DNA of 64,000 nt, taken from positions 41,231 through 105,230 of the forward strand of contig CAKZZD010000020.1 of NCBI GenBank assembly GCA_937886715.1, in the 5' to 3' direction. The notes under the pieces are model-generated. The model worked only from the letters and a program-made list of their open reading frames with translations, had not been told where the DNA came from and made no database searches. Positions 43,280-54,093 of this stretch are shown piece after piece (positions within the stretch are counted from its first letter, which is position 1; every line of letters begins with the position of its first letter). A program made the position numbers and the translations under genes. This stretch comes from an uncultured Bacteroidales bacterium (GTDB lineage Bacteria; Bacteroidota; Bacteroidia; Bacteroidales; P3).

Positions 43280-45592
43280 TCATTCTTTTTTCAGTTCCGC
43301 TGCGGGATTGGTGCGGGCACTACGGATGGTTTGCCAGAGCACAGAGAGGAAGGCGGTAACCAAATTGATGGCCACAGCAAGGACGAAAATCCAGCCATAG
43401 CCCTCTATGCGACAGATATAGTCCTGCAGGTAGTCTCTTGTAGCCACCACTGCAATGGGTATGCCAATAGCACAGGCCACCAAAACCAGTATCATATATT
43501 GTCCGATGCTACGGCGTGTCTCTCCGGTCACTGTGCCGCCAAAGACTTTGCGAATGGCAATGCTTTTGGACTGCTGTCCGGCGTAGTAGGTGCTCATAGC
43601 CACAAGCCCAAGGATAGAAATGAGGATGGCCAGCAACATAAAGATTTCCATCAGCCGCATTGCATTGTGCTGCGGACGAAGTTTTTCTGCAATCAGGTCG
43701 TCCAGATAGCCTGAATAGTTCAGCACAATCTGTTTGTTGTTTGCCTCTTTCTTCAACACCTCGGCGATAGAGTTTGTGGCTTCGGCATGGTCACCGACGG
43801 TTTCTATGAGCCAGCCGCCCCAACCTATATCTTCAGTCCGCTGAACGGTAATGACCATCAGGTCTTCCTCGCCTCTGTTCTCACCATTGGTGGCCCAATC
43901 TTCGATAACACCTGCCACTTGTTCGCAACCGTTAGTTCTCTGCGACAATGTCTGCGAGATATCGTGTTGTTTGGCTGTAAACCCAGTGGCATCAAAAGCT
44001 TTCCTTCCGAACCATACCGAGTTGTAAAGAGGAGCGTGGAAATCTGCTACAATCTCAGGCTCCAGCATACAGAATGCTGTGCTGTCGGCACGATACAGAC
44101 GATACAAGATTTCATCACCGTCGACCGTAGCGTTCCATTGTCCTCCCACGCTGACTCCGGGAGCACCGTAGCAAAAGCCAATGCGTTTCACGCAAGGCAA
44201 TTCGGCCAAAACGTCGTGCAAAGTCTGCCGGACTTCTGCACCAGCCGGTGCGTGCAGATAATAGAGGTCGGCAGTGCGGGCGTGTTGTGGGCGATGGAGC
44301 GATTGGCGGTACTGACATTCCATCACGATAGCCATCGCAATCAAGAATACGGCCAATGTATTTTGCAATATGATAAACACCTTATTGAAACGCAGCTTGC
44401 TGGCCTGTCGATAACTCCCTTTGATTACATCAATGGGCCCGAAACTTGCCACCATTCGGGCAGGCAGCAGACCTGCCATTGTGGACAGAATGACGACGAG
44501 CAATAGATAGCCCAATATATATTTGGGAGCCAAAGAGATGTGTATAGGTATATTCGGGTCGTTGAGCAGGGCGTTCATTTCGGGAGTCAACGAATATGCA
44601 ACTGCCAAAGCCATGGCGAAACATATAGCTGTAAACAATAGCGACTCTGCCCAATACTTGAGACGGATATTGCCATGGGAGGCTCCCACCAGGCGGCGGA
44701 CAGCCATCTCCTTGGTGCGTTTGCCCGACAAAGCGAAACTGAGGTTGATGTAGTTGAACACTGCCGACAGCAGCAGCAACAGCCCCACCAAAAGCAGTGT
44801 GCGTATACTCTTGGCGTCACCGTGGTTTAGGTTGGTAGAGCCCTCATAGAAGAACAATTCGTCCGAACAGGGCATATTGAGCTTTTCAAAAAAATTATGC
44901 CCATAGAAGTCGGGATACGCCTCCTTGCAGAGCGATTCCAATTTGGCATAGAGCGCTTTGGTATCGGTGCCAGGCACTACCTTGAGGAAAGGGATGGTGC
45001 TGCCATAGTGGTCGAACGGAATTTCGGTGGCAAAATGGTTCCACCTGTGGCGGTCGCTGATATACATGTCGACATTGGGGAGAATGGATTCTTCAATGTC
45101 GCTAATGATGGCTCCAACCACAATATTACCACCCAGTTCCACAACGCTTCCAATTTTCAGGTCGTGGCGCAAGGCAAAACTGTGGCTAACAATAGCGTTG
45201 TCGGTCGACTCCAACACGGCAGGGCTCCCTTCTTCGAAATGGATATTGCTGAAGATGCCGAAAAAATCTTGATTGACGGCCGACAGTGAAACCTCTTCCA
45301 CCTCCTCTTGCCCCTTCAATTGCATAACAAGGCCGGGACAATAAATACCCACCGCCTCCACCTCCGGAATACGCTCCTCAATCAAGGCTGGCATACCGTA
45401 TGTGAGTCCCAGATAATCGGGCATTCCCAAGGCATAGACCCGATCGCCGTCTGGAGTACTGTGAACGGCGCCGAACTGCTGCCAGGCATAGCTGCCCAGA
45501 ATGATGACAAATGCCAGCGAAAACACCAAGCCCAAAGCCTGAATGGAGGCATAGAGTTTGTTGCGCGAGAGGAATTTGAGGTAACTTTTCAT
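43280..45592 (-). CDS. FtsX/MacB-type ABC transporter permease
   Basis: From ATG 45592 (MKSYLKFLSRNKLYASIQAL) the product has 770 residues; the longer frame beyond it is antisense to the ATPase gene. It has an N-terminal helix (about 15-37), a large periplasmic domain, three helices around 280-420, another at about 435, a second periplasmic domain and three C-terminal helices, the duplicated FtsX layout. KRTKEMAVRRLVGASHGNI and KSIAIRKVFGGTV are the coupling regions. It works with the ATPase encoded just upstream. Substrate is unknown. Confidence 0.9.
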   Translation of the reverse strand: MKSYLKFLSRNKLYASIQALGLVFSLAFVIILGSYAWQQFGAVHSTPDGDRVYALGMPDYLGLTYGMPALIEERIPEVEAVGIYCPGLVMQLKGQEEVEEVSLSAVNQDFFGIFSNIHFEEGSPAVLESTDNAIVSHSFALRHDLKIGSVVELGGNIVVGAIISDIEESILPNVDMYISDRHRWNHFATEIPFDHYGSTIPFLKVVPGTDTKALYAKLESLCKEAYPDFYGHNFFEKLNMPCSDELFFYEGSTNLNHGDAKSIRTLLLVGLLLLLSAVFNYINLSFALSGKRTKEMAVRRLVGASHGNIRLKYWAESLLFTAICFAMALAVAYSLTPEMNALLNDPNIPIHISLAPKYILGYLLLVVILSTMAGLLPARMVASFGPIDVIKGSYRQASKLRFNKVFIILQNTLAVFLIAMAIVMECQYRQSLHRPQHARTADLYYLHAPAGAEVRQTLHDVLAELPCVKRIGFCYGAPGVSVGGQWNATVDGDEILYRLYRADSTAFCMLEPEIVADFHAPLYNSVWFGRKAFDATGFTAKQHDISQTLSQRTNGCEQVAGVIEDWATNGENRGEEDLMVITVQRTEDIGWGGWLIETVGDHAEATNSIAEVLKKEANNKQIVLNYSGYLDDLIAEKLRPQHNAMRLMEIFMLLAILISILGLVAMSTYYAGQQSKSIAIRKVFGGTVTGETRRSIGQYMILVLVACAIGIPIAVVATRDYLQDYICRIEGYGWIFVLAVAINLVTAFLSVLWQTIRSARTNPAAELKKE

Positions 45593-45603
45593 TCTGTTAC
45601 TTT

Positions 45604-46284
<681 letters not shown>

Positions 46285-46317
46285 ATTGCTGATGTTTTAT
46301 TATTATTCGATAATTAC

Positions 46318-48654
46318 TTATTTTTCTGCATTGAGTATGTTGGCGGGGTTTGCAGCCATGGTGCGGTGGGCTTGGAAGGTGACCGACACGAAGGCCACAA
46401 GGAGTGTGGCGATGCCTGCCAGTGCAAATATCCACCAGTAGAGGGGTATACGGTAGCTGAAGGTTTCGAGGTAGAAATGATTCACCACCCAGTAGGCAAT
46501 GGGCGTGGCGATGACAAATGCCACCAGCACCAGCTTCATGAAGGAGCCCGTCAGTGCGCGCTGCAACTTTCGCTGCTCGGCTCCAAAGACTCGGCGCACG
46601 GCCACGGTGCGGCGTTCTTGCTGCATATAGTAGGTGCTCATAGCCACCAAGCCGAGTGCGCTGACCAGCAGGATGAGGAGGGTGAAGAGGGCCATAAGGC
46701 GGCTGAGACGGGTTTGAGGGGCGAAGAACTCTGCAATCTCGTCGTCGAGGTAGACGGCGTCGAAGATGTCGTTGGGGTATAGTTCGGCGACGATGGCTTT
46801 GACTCGGTCGTAGGCCTCGCGGTCGTTGCCATTGTTCTCCACGAGGATGGTCCAGGGGTATCTCTCGGCGGTGTATTCGCCGTAGTTGTAGATGAGTGCT
46901 TCCTTGTTGTCGGACAGTATGTCGTAGAACTTGAAGTCTTTGTAGACACCGCCTATTTCCATCGGACCGAATTCAAACTGAAGGGTTTCAGTGTCGAGAG
47001 TAAGCCCGAATTTATTGATGGCGAATTCGTTGAGCCAATAGTGGCCGGGGTTGTGATTGTCGCGGATGGGTTGGAGGCCCAGCATATTGAAGTAGTTGCT
47101 GTCGCCCTTGATGATTTGGAAGGAGGCTACCTGGCCGTCAGCGGTGTTTAAGGTGTTGTTGTTGGTGCCGCGGAAGGGGGTGCCCTCGCCGAAGGCCACG
47201 TCCTTGATGGAGGGTTCCTGCAAAAGGCGTTGGCGCAGGGGTTGTAGGTCGGCGGCACGGCCATAGTGGTTGTCGAAACGGAGGATGTGGTGGGTGTTGT
47301 AGCCAAGGGGGGCACCCACGATGTGGCGCACTTGCAGCAGCATGGTGAGGGCGGTGACAAGCATGACGACGGCCACGATGTTTTGCAGTACGATGAATAT
47401 TTTGCTGTAGACCTGCTTGGTGCGCAGGCGGAGGCTGCCTCGGACCACCTCGATGGGTTGCGCCCGCTGGATGAGGAGGGCGGGGACGATGCCTGCCACG
47501 AGGCCGGTGAGCAGCACGAAGACGGCGGCCAGCAAGATGCGCGGCAGGGTGATGCTCTGGAAGATGGAGAATGGATAGTCGAGCATGCGGCTGGCGGCTG
47601 GCGATAGGACTTCGGCCAGCAGCACGGCCAGGAGCATGGCCACGGCACACATGAGGGTGCTTTCGGCTATCATCTGGAGTGACACACGCCAACGTCCGGC
47701 TCCCAACAGGCGACGGGTGGCCATCTCTTTGGCACGGCGGCCGCAGAGGGCGGTGGTGAGGTTGACATAGTTGAGCAGCGCGAAGGCCAGCAGCACCAGA
47801 CACATGGCGGTGGCCAGCCCCACGAAGGTGCGGCTGCCGGTGTTGATACTCGGGGTGTGGTTGCTGTTGTAGTTGTCGAGGAAGTAGATGTCGAGCAGGG
47901 GGATGAGGTTGACCTCGTGCCACACGCCGTTTTTGTACATCCAGCTGATTTCTTTCATAAAGCTGAGCAGGTCGTCCTGCTTGGGGGCGAGGTCGGCTCC
48001 GGAGCGGGTCATTACGAAGGTGAGACAGAAGCCGCTATTGCGCATCTGCTCGTCGTTAGCGGGGTTGTAGTGGACACAGTTTTCGCCGCGGACGATGACG
48101 TCGGGCTGCTTGAGGGTGCTGTTGCCAAAGTCGTCGAAGATGGCAGCAACGGTCAGCTCTGTGAGGTCGCCCTCGTTGCCGTAACGGAGGGTTTTGCCTA
48201 TGGGGCTTTCGCCGGAGAAATGGGCGTTGGCAAACTGGCGGCTGATGGCGCAGCGGTGGTCTGAGGCTTTCCATTCGGCCGCGCTGCCCTCGACCAAGGG
48301 GAAGGAGAAGATGTCGAAAAAGTCGATGTCGGCGTAGGCCATATTGGTGTTGATGGCCTGCTCGCTCATGCCGATATAGAAGGGACTCTTTTCGAAGTAG
48401 GCCCAACAGGTGGCGGCCTCTATTTCGGGGTAGCGGTTCTTGAGGTGGTTATGGAGCCAGTAGCCGGAGGCAAGGTTCTCGTCGTTGCCCACGAGGTAGA
48501 TGCGGTCGGCGTTCCGCTGGAAGCGGTCGGTGCTGCGCTGCCGCTGCACGTAGACGGCCAGCAACAGCACGAAGGCCATAGAGAGGGTGAGGCCAACCAG
48601 ATTGATGGCAGCATATAGTTTGTTGCGCGAGAGGAATTTAATGTAACTATTCAT
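46318..48654 (-). CDS. FtsX/MacB-type ABC transporter permease
   Basis: A 778-residue paralogue of the permease at 43280, starting MNSYIKFLSRNKLYAAINLV. It has the same order: N-terminal helix, periplasmic domain, helices around 285-425, second periplasmic domain and C-terminal helices with RRTVAVRRVFGAEQRKL. The pair likely forms a heterodimeric complex with the ATPase, linked to the HlyD-type adaptor and TolC-like protein for export out of the cell. Its plus-strand complement is rich in G, as in many codons of this operon. Confidence 0.9.
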   Translation of the reverse strand: MNSYIKFLSRNKLYAAINLVGLTLSMAFVLLLAVYVQRQRSTDRFQRNADRIYLVGNDENLASGYWLHNHLKNRYPEIEAATCWAYFEKSPFYIGMSEQAINTNMAYADIDFFDIFSFPLVEGSAAEWKASDHRCAISRQFANAHFSGESPIGKTLRYGNEGDLTELTVAAIFDDFGNSTLKQPDVIVRGENCVHYNPANDEQMRNSGFCLTFVMTRSGADLAPKQDDLLSFMKEISWMYKNGVWHEVNLIPLLDIYFLDNYNSNHTPSINTGSRTFVGLATAMCLVLLAFALLNYVNLTTALCGRRAKEMATRRLLGAGRWRVSLQMIAESTLMCAVAMLLAVLLAEVLSPAASRMLDYPFSIFQSITLPRILLAAVFVLLTGLVAGIVPALLIQRAQPIEVVRGSLRLRTKQVYSKIFIVLQNIVAVVMLVTALTMLLQVRHIVGAPLGYNTHHILRFDNHYGRAADLQPLRQRLLQEPSIKDVAFGEGTPFRGTNNNTLNTADGQVASFQIIKGDSNYFNMLGLQPIRDNHNPGHYWLNEFAINKFGLTLDTETLQFEFGPMEIGGVYKDFKFYDILSDNKEALIYNYGEYTAERYPWTILVENNGNDREAYDRVKAIVAELYPNDIFDAVYLDDEIAEFFAPQTRLSRLMALFTLLILLVSALGLVAMSTYYMQQERRTVAVRRVFGAEQRKLQRALTGSFMKLVLVAFVIATPIAYWVVNHFYLETFSYRIPLYWWIFALAGIATLLVAFVSVTFQAHRTMAANPANILNAEK

Positions 48655-48680
48655 GTTGTTGGTATGTTATTCGTTGTTCG

Positions 48681-49937
48681 TTAATCTATAATCAGCACGT
48701 CGTTGTCGCCGTAGTGGTCGTAGCTGCCGGTGAGGACTTTCTCGCCGGGGCGGAGGCCTTCGAGGACTTCGTAATACTGCGGGTTCTGGCGGCCGATGCT
48801 GATGGTGCGCTTCTCGGCACGGTGGGGGTCGGTGAGGACGTAGATCCACTTGCCACCGGTGTGCTGGTAGAAGCTGCCGCGGGGGATGAGGACGGCCTCT
48901 TCGCTCTGGCCCAGCTGCAGGTTGAGGTAGTAGGTCTGTCCGGCGCGGATGTTGTCGGGAATGGTGTCGCCGAAGAGGAAGTCAGCCTTGAACTTACCGT
49001 CGCGCACGTCGGGATAGACTTTGCGAAGGCGGGCGCTGTAGTGCTGCTCCTGCCGGTCGAAGGAGGCAAGGAGGCCGGCGGTGACGCGGTCGATGTAGTG
49101 CTCGTCTATCTGGGCTTGAATTTTGTAGCTGTCGAGGTTGTTGATCTGGCCGATGGCGTCACCGGGGTTGATGTTCTGCCCCAGCACGACGTCGAGGAGG
49201 CCTATCTGTCCGTCGATGGGAGCCTTGACGCTGAGGTTCTCCTTGCGGCGGCGTATCATGGCCATATTGAGGCGCATATTGCTCAGATTGTCGCGCAGCT
49301 GCTGCAGTTCTTCGCTGCGGTAGAGGCTGTCCTGCCGCTCACGCTCGCTGACCACCTCCAGTTTGTCGCAGGCCAGTTGGTAGTCCTCCTGCGCTTTGAG
49401 GTATTCCTCGCGGGCGATGAGGTGCTCGTCCCAGAGCTGCTGGCTGCTCTCGTAGGCCCGTTTGGCGCGGCGCACTTCGACCTGTAGGGCCAGTCGTTCC
49501 TGACGGACGGAGAGTTTCTGCTGCTGCATACTGATAAGGGTGTTGCGGAGGATGTTTTCTTTCTCGGCCAGCTCAGCTTCGGCGTTGAGTATTTGCAGGT
49601 CGAGGTTTTCGTTGCTCAGTATCAGTATAACGTCGCCGGCCTTCACCTTAGTGCCCTCCTCGGCCACAATCTGCTGCACGATGCCGCCCTCAGTGGGGCT
49701 GATCTGTACGGAGGTCATCGGAAAAACGGTGCCGCTGACGCGGATGTAGTCGTCGAAGTCGGCGCGGAGGACTTGGCTAACGGTGAGGGTGTCGCCGCTG
49801 ATGCGCTGCGTGCTGCTGTGTGGCCGCACGATGAGGAAGAGGATAAATGCTGCCAACACTGCCGCACCCCAATAGGGGAGGGCTTTTCGAGTGAAAGCCC
49901 TGCGGAGGCCTTTTTTCTTTTCTATTTGTCGGTCCAT
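48681..49937 (-). CDS. HlyD/MacA-type periplasmic adaptor
   Basis: A 418-residue membrane-fusion protein with one N-terminal helix (about 21-38). IVQQIVAEEGTKVKAGDVIL is the lipoyl-like half, a coiled-coil hairpin spans about 115-245 (AELAEKENILRNTLISMQQQ and onward), and SVKAPIDGQIGLLDVVLGQ completes the lipoyl domain. It bridges the inner-membrane ABC complex and the TolC-like channel. It is coded between TolC and permease genes (gap 26 bases to the permease). Confidence 0.93.
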   Translation of the reverse strand: MDRQIEKKKGLRRAFTRKALPYWGAAVLAAFILFLIVRPHSSTQRISGDTLTVSQVLRADFDDYIRVSGTVFPMTSVQISPTEGGIVQQIVAEEGTKVKAGDVILILSNENLDLQILNAEAELAEKENILRNTLISMQQQKLSVRQERLALQVEVRRAKRAYESSQQLWDEHLIAREEYLKAQEDYQLACDKLEVVSERERQDSLYRSEELQQLRDNLSNMRLNMAMIRRRKENLSVKAPIDGQIGLLDVVLGQNINPGDAIGQINNLDSYKIQAQIDEHYIDRVTAGLLASFDRQEQHYSARLRKVYPDVRDGKFKADFLFGDTIPDNIRAGQTYYLNLQLGQSEEAVLIPRGSFYQHTGGKWIYVLTDPHRAEKRTISIGRQNPQYYEVLEGLRPGEKVLTGSYDHYGDNDVLIID

Positions 49938-50004
49938 ATGCTTAAATTGCGTTATTGTGTTAGTGCGTTATTGCGTTATCTCGATATAACGACATATTGA
50001 ATTT

Positions 50005-51330
50005 TTATAGGAGTTTTCCTGTTTGATAATAGTTGAGCTGGTGCCGTTTCAGCTGCAGTTGGAGCAGGGCGTTAATGTTGTCGGCTTCAGCGGTGAGGAA
50101 CGACTGCGAGGCGGTCTGGTATTCGATGGCGGTGATGAGGCCCAGGGCGTACTGACGCTGAGCGAGGAGGAAAGCCTGACGCTTCACTTCGGCCATGCGC
50201 TCGGCTTGGCGGGCGGCGGCTTGGGCTGTCGCCACCTCGTCGCGCGCTCGACAGAGGGCGTTGTCGCGTTCGCGCTGAGCTTGTTCGAGACGCGCTTGCG
50301 CCCTTGACACTTCGTTCTTGCTCTTGTTGAGAGCCAGGCTGCGCTGTCCTTTGCTGTAGATGGGGATGCTCAGCGTGAGCTGCACATACTCGCCGCCGTT
50401 GTTTTTCCATTGCTCGCGGAAAGGGAGGGGCTGATAGCCCTCCATATCGGGATAGGTGTAGTAGGTGGTGGACCAGCCCGCATTAAGCGACAGCGACGGC
50501 GACCAGGCGCTGCGGGCCTGCCGCAACTGCAGTTCGGCCTGGCGAAGTCGGGCCTCAGCTATCTGCACGGAAGGAAACACAAAAAGGTTTTCGTTAAGGT
50601 TAAGGTTTTCGTTATCGTTTTCGGTAACAGACAGGCTGTAATCTACCGTCAAGCTGCTATCGGTGGGCCAGCACATGGTCTCTTTGAGGGTGAGCAGTGC
50701 TTGCCCCAACTGCCCCTGAGCCTGTGTCAGCTGGAATTGCCGCTGGGCCTGCTCCGCCTGCATCTGCACCACGTCGGCGTGTCCCTTGCGACCCAGCTCC
50801 TCTTCGCGCTGAGCCTTGAAGAGGGCACTGTCGGCCGTGGCTGCCTGCAGTCGCAACACCTCGACCAGTCGGTCGTAGTACACCACCTGATAGTAGGCCT
50901 CCATCGTGGCCAAACGCACCTCGTCGGCAGTCTGCTGCTCGAGGCTGAGTCCCATCTGCTGTTGCACCGTGGCGATGCGCAGCTTGTTGATGGCCTGGAA
51001 GCCGTCGAACAGGGTGATGCCCGCCGACAGTGAGTAGCCGTTGTGGAAGGTGGTGAAGTCGGTGTAGGTGTTGGTTTCGGGGTCGAGGTTGCGGCCGTAT
51101 TGGTTGTAGGCGTAGCTTTGTGCGCTGACGCTGGGCGTGAAGGCGCTGAGAAGGGCCTGCACCTTTTCGGCGTGCTCGTCGCTGCGGTCGGCGGCGGAGA
51201 GGCGCATCTCGGTGGAGTGGCCTACGGCATAGTCCATACACTCCGAGAGGCTCATCGGCTGACCTTGGAGTGCGCTATTGCCCAGAACGAGGCAAATCAG
51301 AAGAATCGGTATCGTTTTACGACAGGTCAT
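50005..51330 (-). CDS. TolC family outer-membrane channel protein
   Basis: A 441-residue protein with a leader (MTCRKTIPILLICLVLGNSALQG) and the duplicated TolC helical repeats: MSLSECMDYAVGHSTEMRLS at the start and SLALNKSKNEVSRAQARLEQ in the second half. A short insertion SVTENDNENLNLNENLF in the middle is coded by a run of GTTWWN hexamers (50587-50628) and is probably a surface-exposed or linker loop. It is the first gene of the efflux operon and would form the outer exit duct. Confidence 0.93.
   Translation of the reverse strand: MTCRKTIPILLICLVLGNSALQGQPMSLSECMDYAVGHSTEMRLSAADRSDEHAEKVQALLSAFTPSVSAQSYAYNQYGRNLDPETNTYTDFTTFHNGYSLSAGITLFDGFQAINKLRIATVQQQMGLSLEQQTADEVRLATMEAYYQVVYYDRLVEVLRLQAATADSALFKAQREEELGRKGHADVVQMQAEQAQRQFQLTQAQGQLGQALLTLKETMCWPTDSSLTVDYSLSVTENDNENLNLNENLFVFPSVQIAEARLRQAELQLRQARSAWSPSLSLNAGWSTTYYTYPDMEGYQPLPFREQWKNNGGEYVQLTLSIPIYSKGQRSLALNKSKNEVSRAQARLEQAQRERDNALCRARDEVATAQAAARQAERMAEVKRQAFLLAQRQYALGLITAIEYQTASQSFLTAEADNINALLQLQLKRHQLNYYQTGKLL
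50587..50628 (+). repeat. GTTWWN hexamer run inside the TolC gene
   Basis: Seven consecutive units on the plus strand: GTTTTC GTTAAG GTTAAG GTTTTC GTTATC GTTTTC GGTAAC. In the gene's own frame they code alternating Asn with Glu, Leu or Asp. Six-base periodicity keeps the frame if units are gained or lost. Confidence 0.8.
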
Positions 51331-51544
51331 TTGTTTGAATTTAATTTGTTTTTCGCAGGCAGGGCAAAACGGCCGCTGGCAGTTTTGCTCATGCGTACCA
51401 AATAATCAGACAACAAGAGCCGTGCCAAAAACAATACCGCTTTGGCTTTCAATGATTTCAAGAAATTATACTCAGACAAATGTGTAAAAATTCTTTACAT
51501 GATTGTAAAGAGCGGAAAATAGCAAAGCGCTATTTGTATTTTTG
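51331..51544. other. Leader region of the TolC operon
   Basis: No gene is visible. Two small hairpins are present: CTTTACA-TGAT-TGTAAAG at about 51493-51510 and AAATAGC-AAAGC-GCTATTT at about 51518-51536. A plus-strand TATTTTTG at 51537-51544 fits the -7 consensus but points away from any intact gene. The minus-strand promoter for the efflux operon must lie here, but I cannot place it. Confidence 0.4.
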
Positions 51545-51690
51545 CTTGACCAGAAGTACGTAAAACGCCAACACTCCTCAGGCCGCCTTGAAAGCCCCGA
51601 AGGGTATTTGCTCCTCGACGTCAGTCGCCCAGCGACAGACAATAGCTGCGGTATTCTTCTATATTCTCGATGTTGCCTTGTTCAATATTA
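51545..51690 (-). pseudogene. MmcQ/YjbR-like N-terminal fragment
   Basis: On the minus strand one frame reads NIENIEEYRSYCLSLGD then stops; one base later another frame reads DVEEQIPFGAFKAA, a stop, then GVLAFYVL. Joined, this resembles the start of MmcQ/YjbR family proteins (a DNA-binding-like fold), which open with IEEYR.YCLSL and a P-F motif. A frameshift, an in-frame stop and loss of the C-terminal two thirds make it a remnant. No start codon is seen. The assignment rests on about 40 residues. Confidence 0.45.
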
Positions 51691-51876
51691 AATTGATCCT
51701 CTCCCCCACGGCCGATTTGAGACCATCGCTACTTGATGGCTTGATTTGATTCTGCCATTCGGCATGGCACTTGTTTTTTTGAGTGTTAATCGGTGTACAC
51801 AACAATAATAAGACGAAACACAAGTTCACGGCCAGCAGCAGAACGCGGCATCGGCTTGACCTGACACCCCGGCCAC
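51691..51876. other. Gene-free spacer downstream of the outer-membrane receptor gene
   Basis: Nothing convincing is seen. There is a weak hairpin around 51755-51770 (GCCATTCGGCATGGC) followed by TTGTTTTTTTG on the plus strand; in the minus direction it is not preceded by a clear terminator for the receptor gene. Confidence 0.35.
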
Positions 51877-54090
51877 CTATTGTCCGGCGGCACCGCCACG
51901 GGCCTGATACTCAAGGTCGAGCTTGCCGATGCGCCAGGTGATGCCGAAGGTGACATAGCGCGATCGGGAGTGTCTTGAACTGGAGGAGGCATAGGTGGGG
52001 GCATCCACATTCTCGCTGTAAAGGTTGTTGTCGAGCAGGTCGCTGACGCTGGCGCGCAACGAGAGTCGCCCGTCAAGCAGCGTGGCCGACGCTCCGAGGC
52101 CAACCGACAATGCACTCTCCTGCTGTGAATAAAGGCCCAGCGTAGGGTTGCCATAGCTGATGTTGGCATCAAGGTTCACCAGTTTGGCCACCTTGGCCCA
52201 GAGGCGGGTATAGAGTGTCCACGAGAAACGTTCCTGCCAAGCCTCGCCCTCAACGTGATAGCCCTGCTGGAAAAGACTGGCGTTGAGGCTGATGCTTGCC
52301 CACGCAGCGGGACGCAGGGTGATGTTGGCGTCGGCCCCCGCCTTGTAGGAGGAAGCAATGTTGAAGGGCATGGAGTAGGTAATGACACGCCCCAGCCAAG
52401 GGTCAACTCCGGGGGTGGAGGCGGTGACACTCTCAATGCCTCCGGAAGTGTAGCTGGCGTAGGCCTCAACACCCATATTGCCAATCTTCTGGAAGTAGCG
52501 GTTCCAGCTGAGTGAGGCTTTCTCGGTGTAGGAGTCGTGGAGGCCGCGGTTGCCGATGCTGTAGCTGTCGTCGGAATATGTCCGCGAGCGGGTAAGCTCC
52601 GTGCCGGAGGGATGGGCCACCGAGTGGCTGGCGTTGAAGCGGAAATAGTGCATCGTGGGGGTGCGGTAGGTGATGCCGATCGAGGGTTCGACGTCGAAGA
52701 ATCGGAAGGCGGTGTCGTCGGGGAAGAGACCTCGGTTGTCGATACGGAGCCAGTCGTGCGAGGCATGCAGGTCGGCACTGAGAGTGACCTGTTCCCACTC
52801 ATGGCGCCAGGAGAGGGTGGCATAGAGGCTGCGGGAGTGGTAGTCGCTCAGGTAGTTGCGCAACGTGTCGGGAAGCCCGGCAGCGAGAAGGACGTGGCGG
52901 TCGCGATGGGTGTTGCCGTAAGGGCGGCTGCCGAGGCGCATCGACAGTTCGTCGCGGGGTCCAAGGGGCCTGTTATAGCGCAGCGAGAGGTCGACGGTGT
53001 TGCGGTTATAGTGATTGTCGTTGGTTCGGTCGAAGGGCTGCAGGAGGAGGGCGGCGGGGTCGCCCTCGGCAAGGGTGACGAGGCGTTGGCTCTCGTTGTG
53101 CCTGCCGCTGAACAGATAGTTCCACGTCCCGCCCAGGGTGATGTTGTGCCCCTTGCGGCCGGGCAGGCGGCGCTTGATGTCGAAGTTGGTGAAGCCGTTG
53201 ACACTGAAGTATCGGCTGACGGAGGTGTCGCGGTAGCGGTAGTGGGCGGTGTCGGGCCGATAGTCCCACTGCTCGCAGCGGTTGCCGTAGCGGTCGTTGT
53301 ACCGCCCCTGCAACATGTTCCACGACATGAGGTTGAAGTCGGTGACGGAGTCGATCTTGTAGCCGATGTTTATATTATTGTTCCCGTAATAGCTCGACCC
53401 GTCGGAAGTGCTGTGGTAAGCATGTCGGCTGGTGGTGTCGTCGCCGGAGGTGAGTGTGTGGCTGCCGTGGCTGTCGTTGACAAAATGGCTGCGGCTACCG
53501 GCCAGATGGAAGGAGAACTTCAGGCGGTCGGTGTTGCGCACATAGCTGAACCACGGCGAATAGTAGGGGCGCGTGTTGCCGCTGAGGCCGAAGATGAGCA
53601 GCTGCGAGGTGCGCAGACGTGCCGAGGTGACGATGTTGAGGATATGGTGCCCTTCAGCCACCATGTATTTGGCCGAAGGGTTCTTGATGACCTCCACGCG
53701 GGCCAGCGCTTCGGCAGGCATGCTCTCGAAGAAGGCTTTCAGCGTGGGGCCGTTCATGCCGGTGGGGCTGCCGTTGAGCCACACGTCGACATGGTCGGAG
53801 CCGCGCATCGAGAGGTTCCCTTCCTCGTCGATCTGCACAGAGGGGGCGTTGCGGATGGCGTCCCAGGCGGTGAGGCCACGCACCGTCTCGTCGTTCTCTA
53901 CGTTGTAGTTCACCACCTCGCCGGTCATGCTGTAGACGGGCTTGGGGGCCGATATGCTGATTTCCTTCAGCTTCATGAGCTGCATCTTGGCGTCGATACT
54001 ATCCAGCCTGGCCTGGCTTACGCTGTCGGGGGTCTGCGCCCAGGTCAGCATGGGGAGCAGCAAGAGTGGGGAAAGCAGGGCCTTTTTCAT
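51877..54090 (-). CDS. TonB-receptor-like outer-membrane beta-barrel protein
   Basis: A 737-residue protein: a leader (MKKALLSPLLLLPMLTWAQ), a plug-like domain (about 50-165) with GLTAWDAIRNAPSVQIDEEG and VDVWLNGSPTGMNGPTLKAF, and a long barrel to the C-terminus (GITWRIGKLDLEYQARGGAA). It lacks the N-terminal carboxypeptidase-like repeat and any SusC signature, and belongs to the outer-membrane beta-barrel family 3 type. It ends an ECF sigma operon, so it may be the regulated target or part of the signal input. The substrate is unknown. Confidence 0.8.
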   Translation of the reverse strand: MKKALLSPLLLLPMLTWAQTPDSVSQARLDSIDAKMQLMKLKEISISAPKPVYSMTGEVVNYNVENDETVRGLTAWDAIRNAPSVQIDEEGNLSMRGSDHVDVWLNGSPTGMNGPTLKAFFESMPAEALARVEVIKNPSAKYMVAEGHHILNIVTSARLRTSQLLIFGLSGNTRPYYSPWFSYVRNTDRLKFSFHLAGSRSHFVNDSHGSHTLTSGDDTTSRHAYHSTSDGSSYYGNNNINIGYKIDSVTDFNLMSWNMLQGRYNDRYGNRCEQWDYRPDTAHYRYRDTSVSRYFSVNGFTNFDIKRRLPGRKGHNITLGGTWNYLFSGRHNESQRLVTLAEGDPAALLLQPFDRTNDNHYNRNTVDLSLRYNRPLGPRDELSMRLGSRPYGNTHRDRHVLLAAGLPDTLRNYLSDYHSRSLYATLSWRHEWEQVTLSADLHASHDWLRIDNRGLFPDDTAFRFFDVEPSIGITYRTPTMHYFRFNASHSVAHPSGTELTRSRTYSDDSYSIGNRGLHDSYTEKASLSWNRYFQKIGNMGVEAYASYTSGGIESVTASTPGVDPWLGRVITYSMPFNIASSYKAGADANITLRPAAWASISLNASLFQQGYHVEGEAWQERFSWTLYTRLWAKVAKLVNLDANISYGNPTLGLYSQQESALSVGLGASATLLDGRLSLRASVSDLLDNNLYSENVDAPTYASSSSRHSRSRYVTFGITWRIGKLDLEYQARGGAAGQ

Positions 54091-54093
54091 AAT

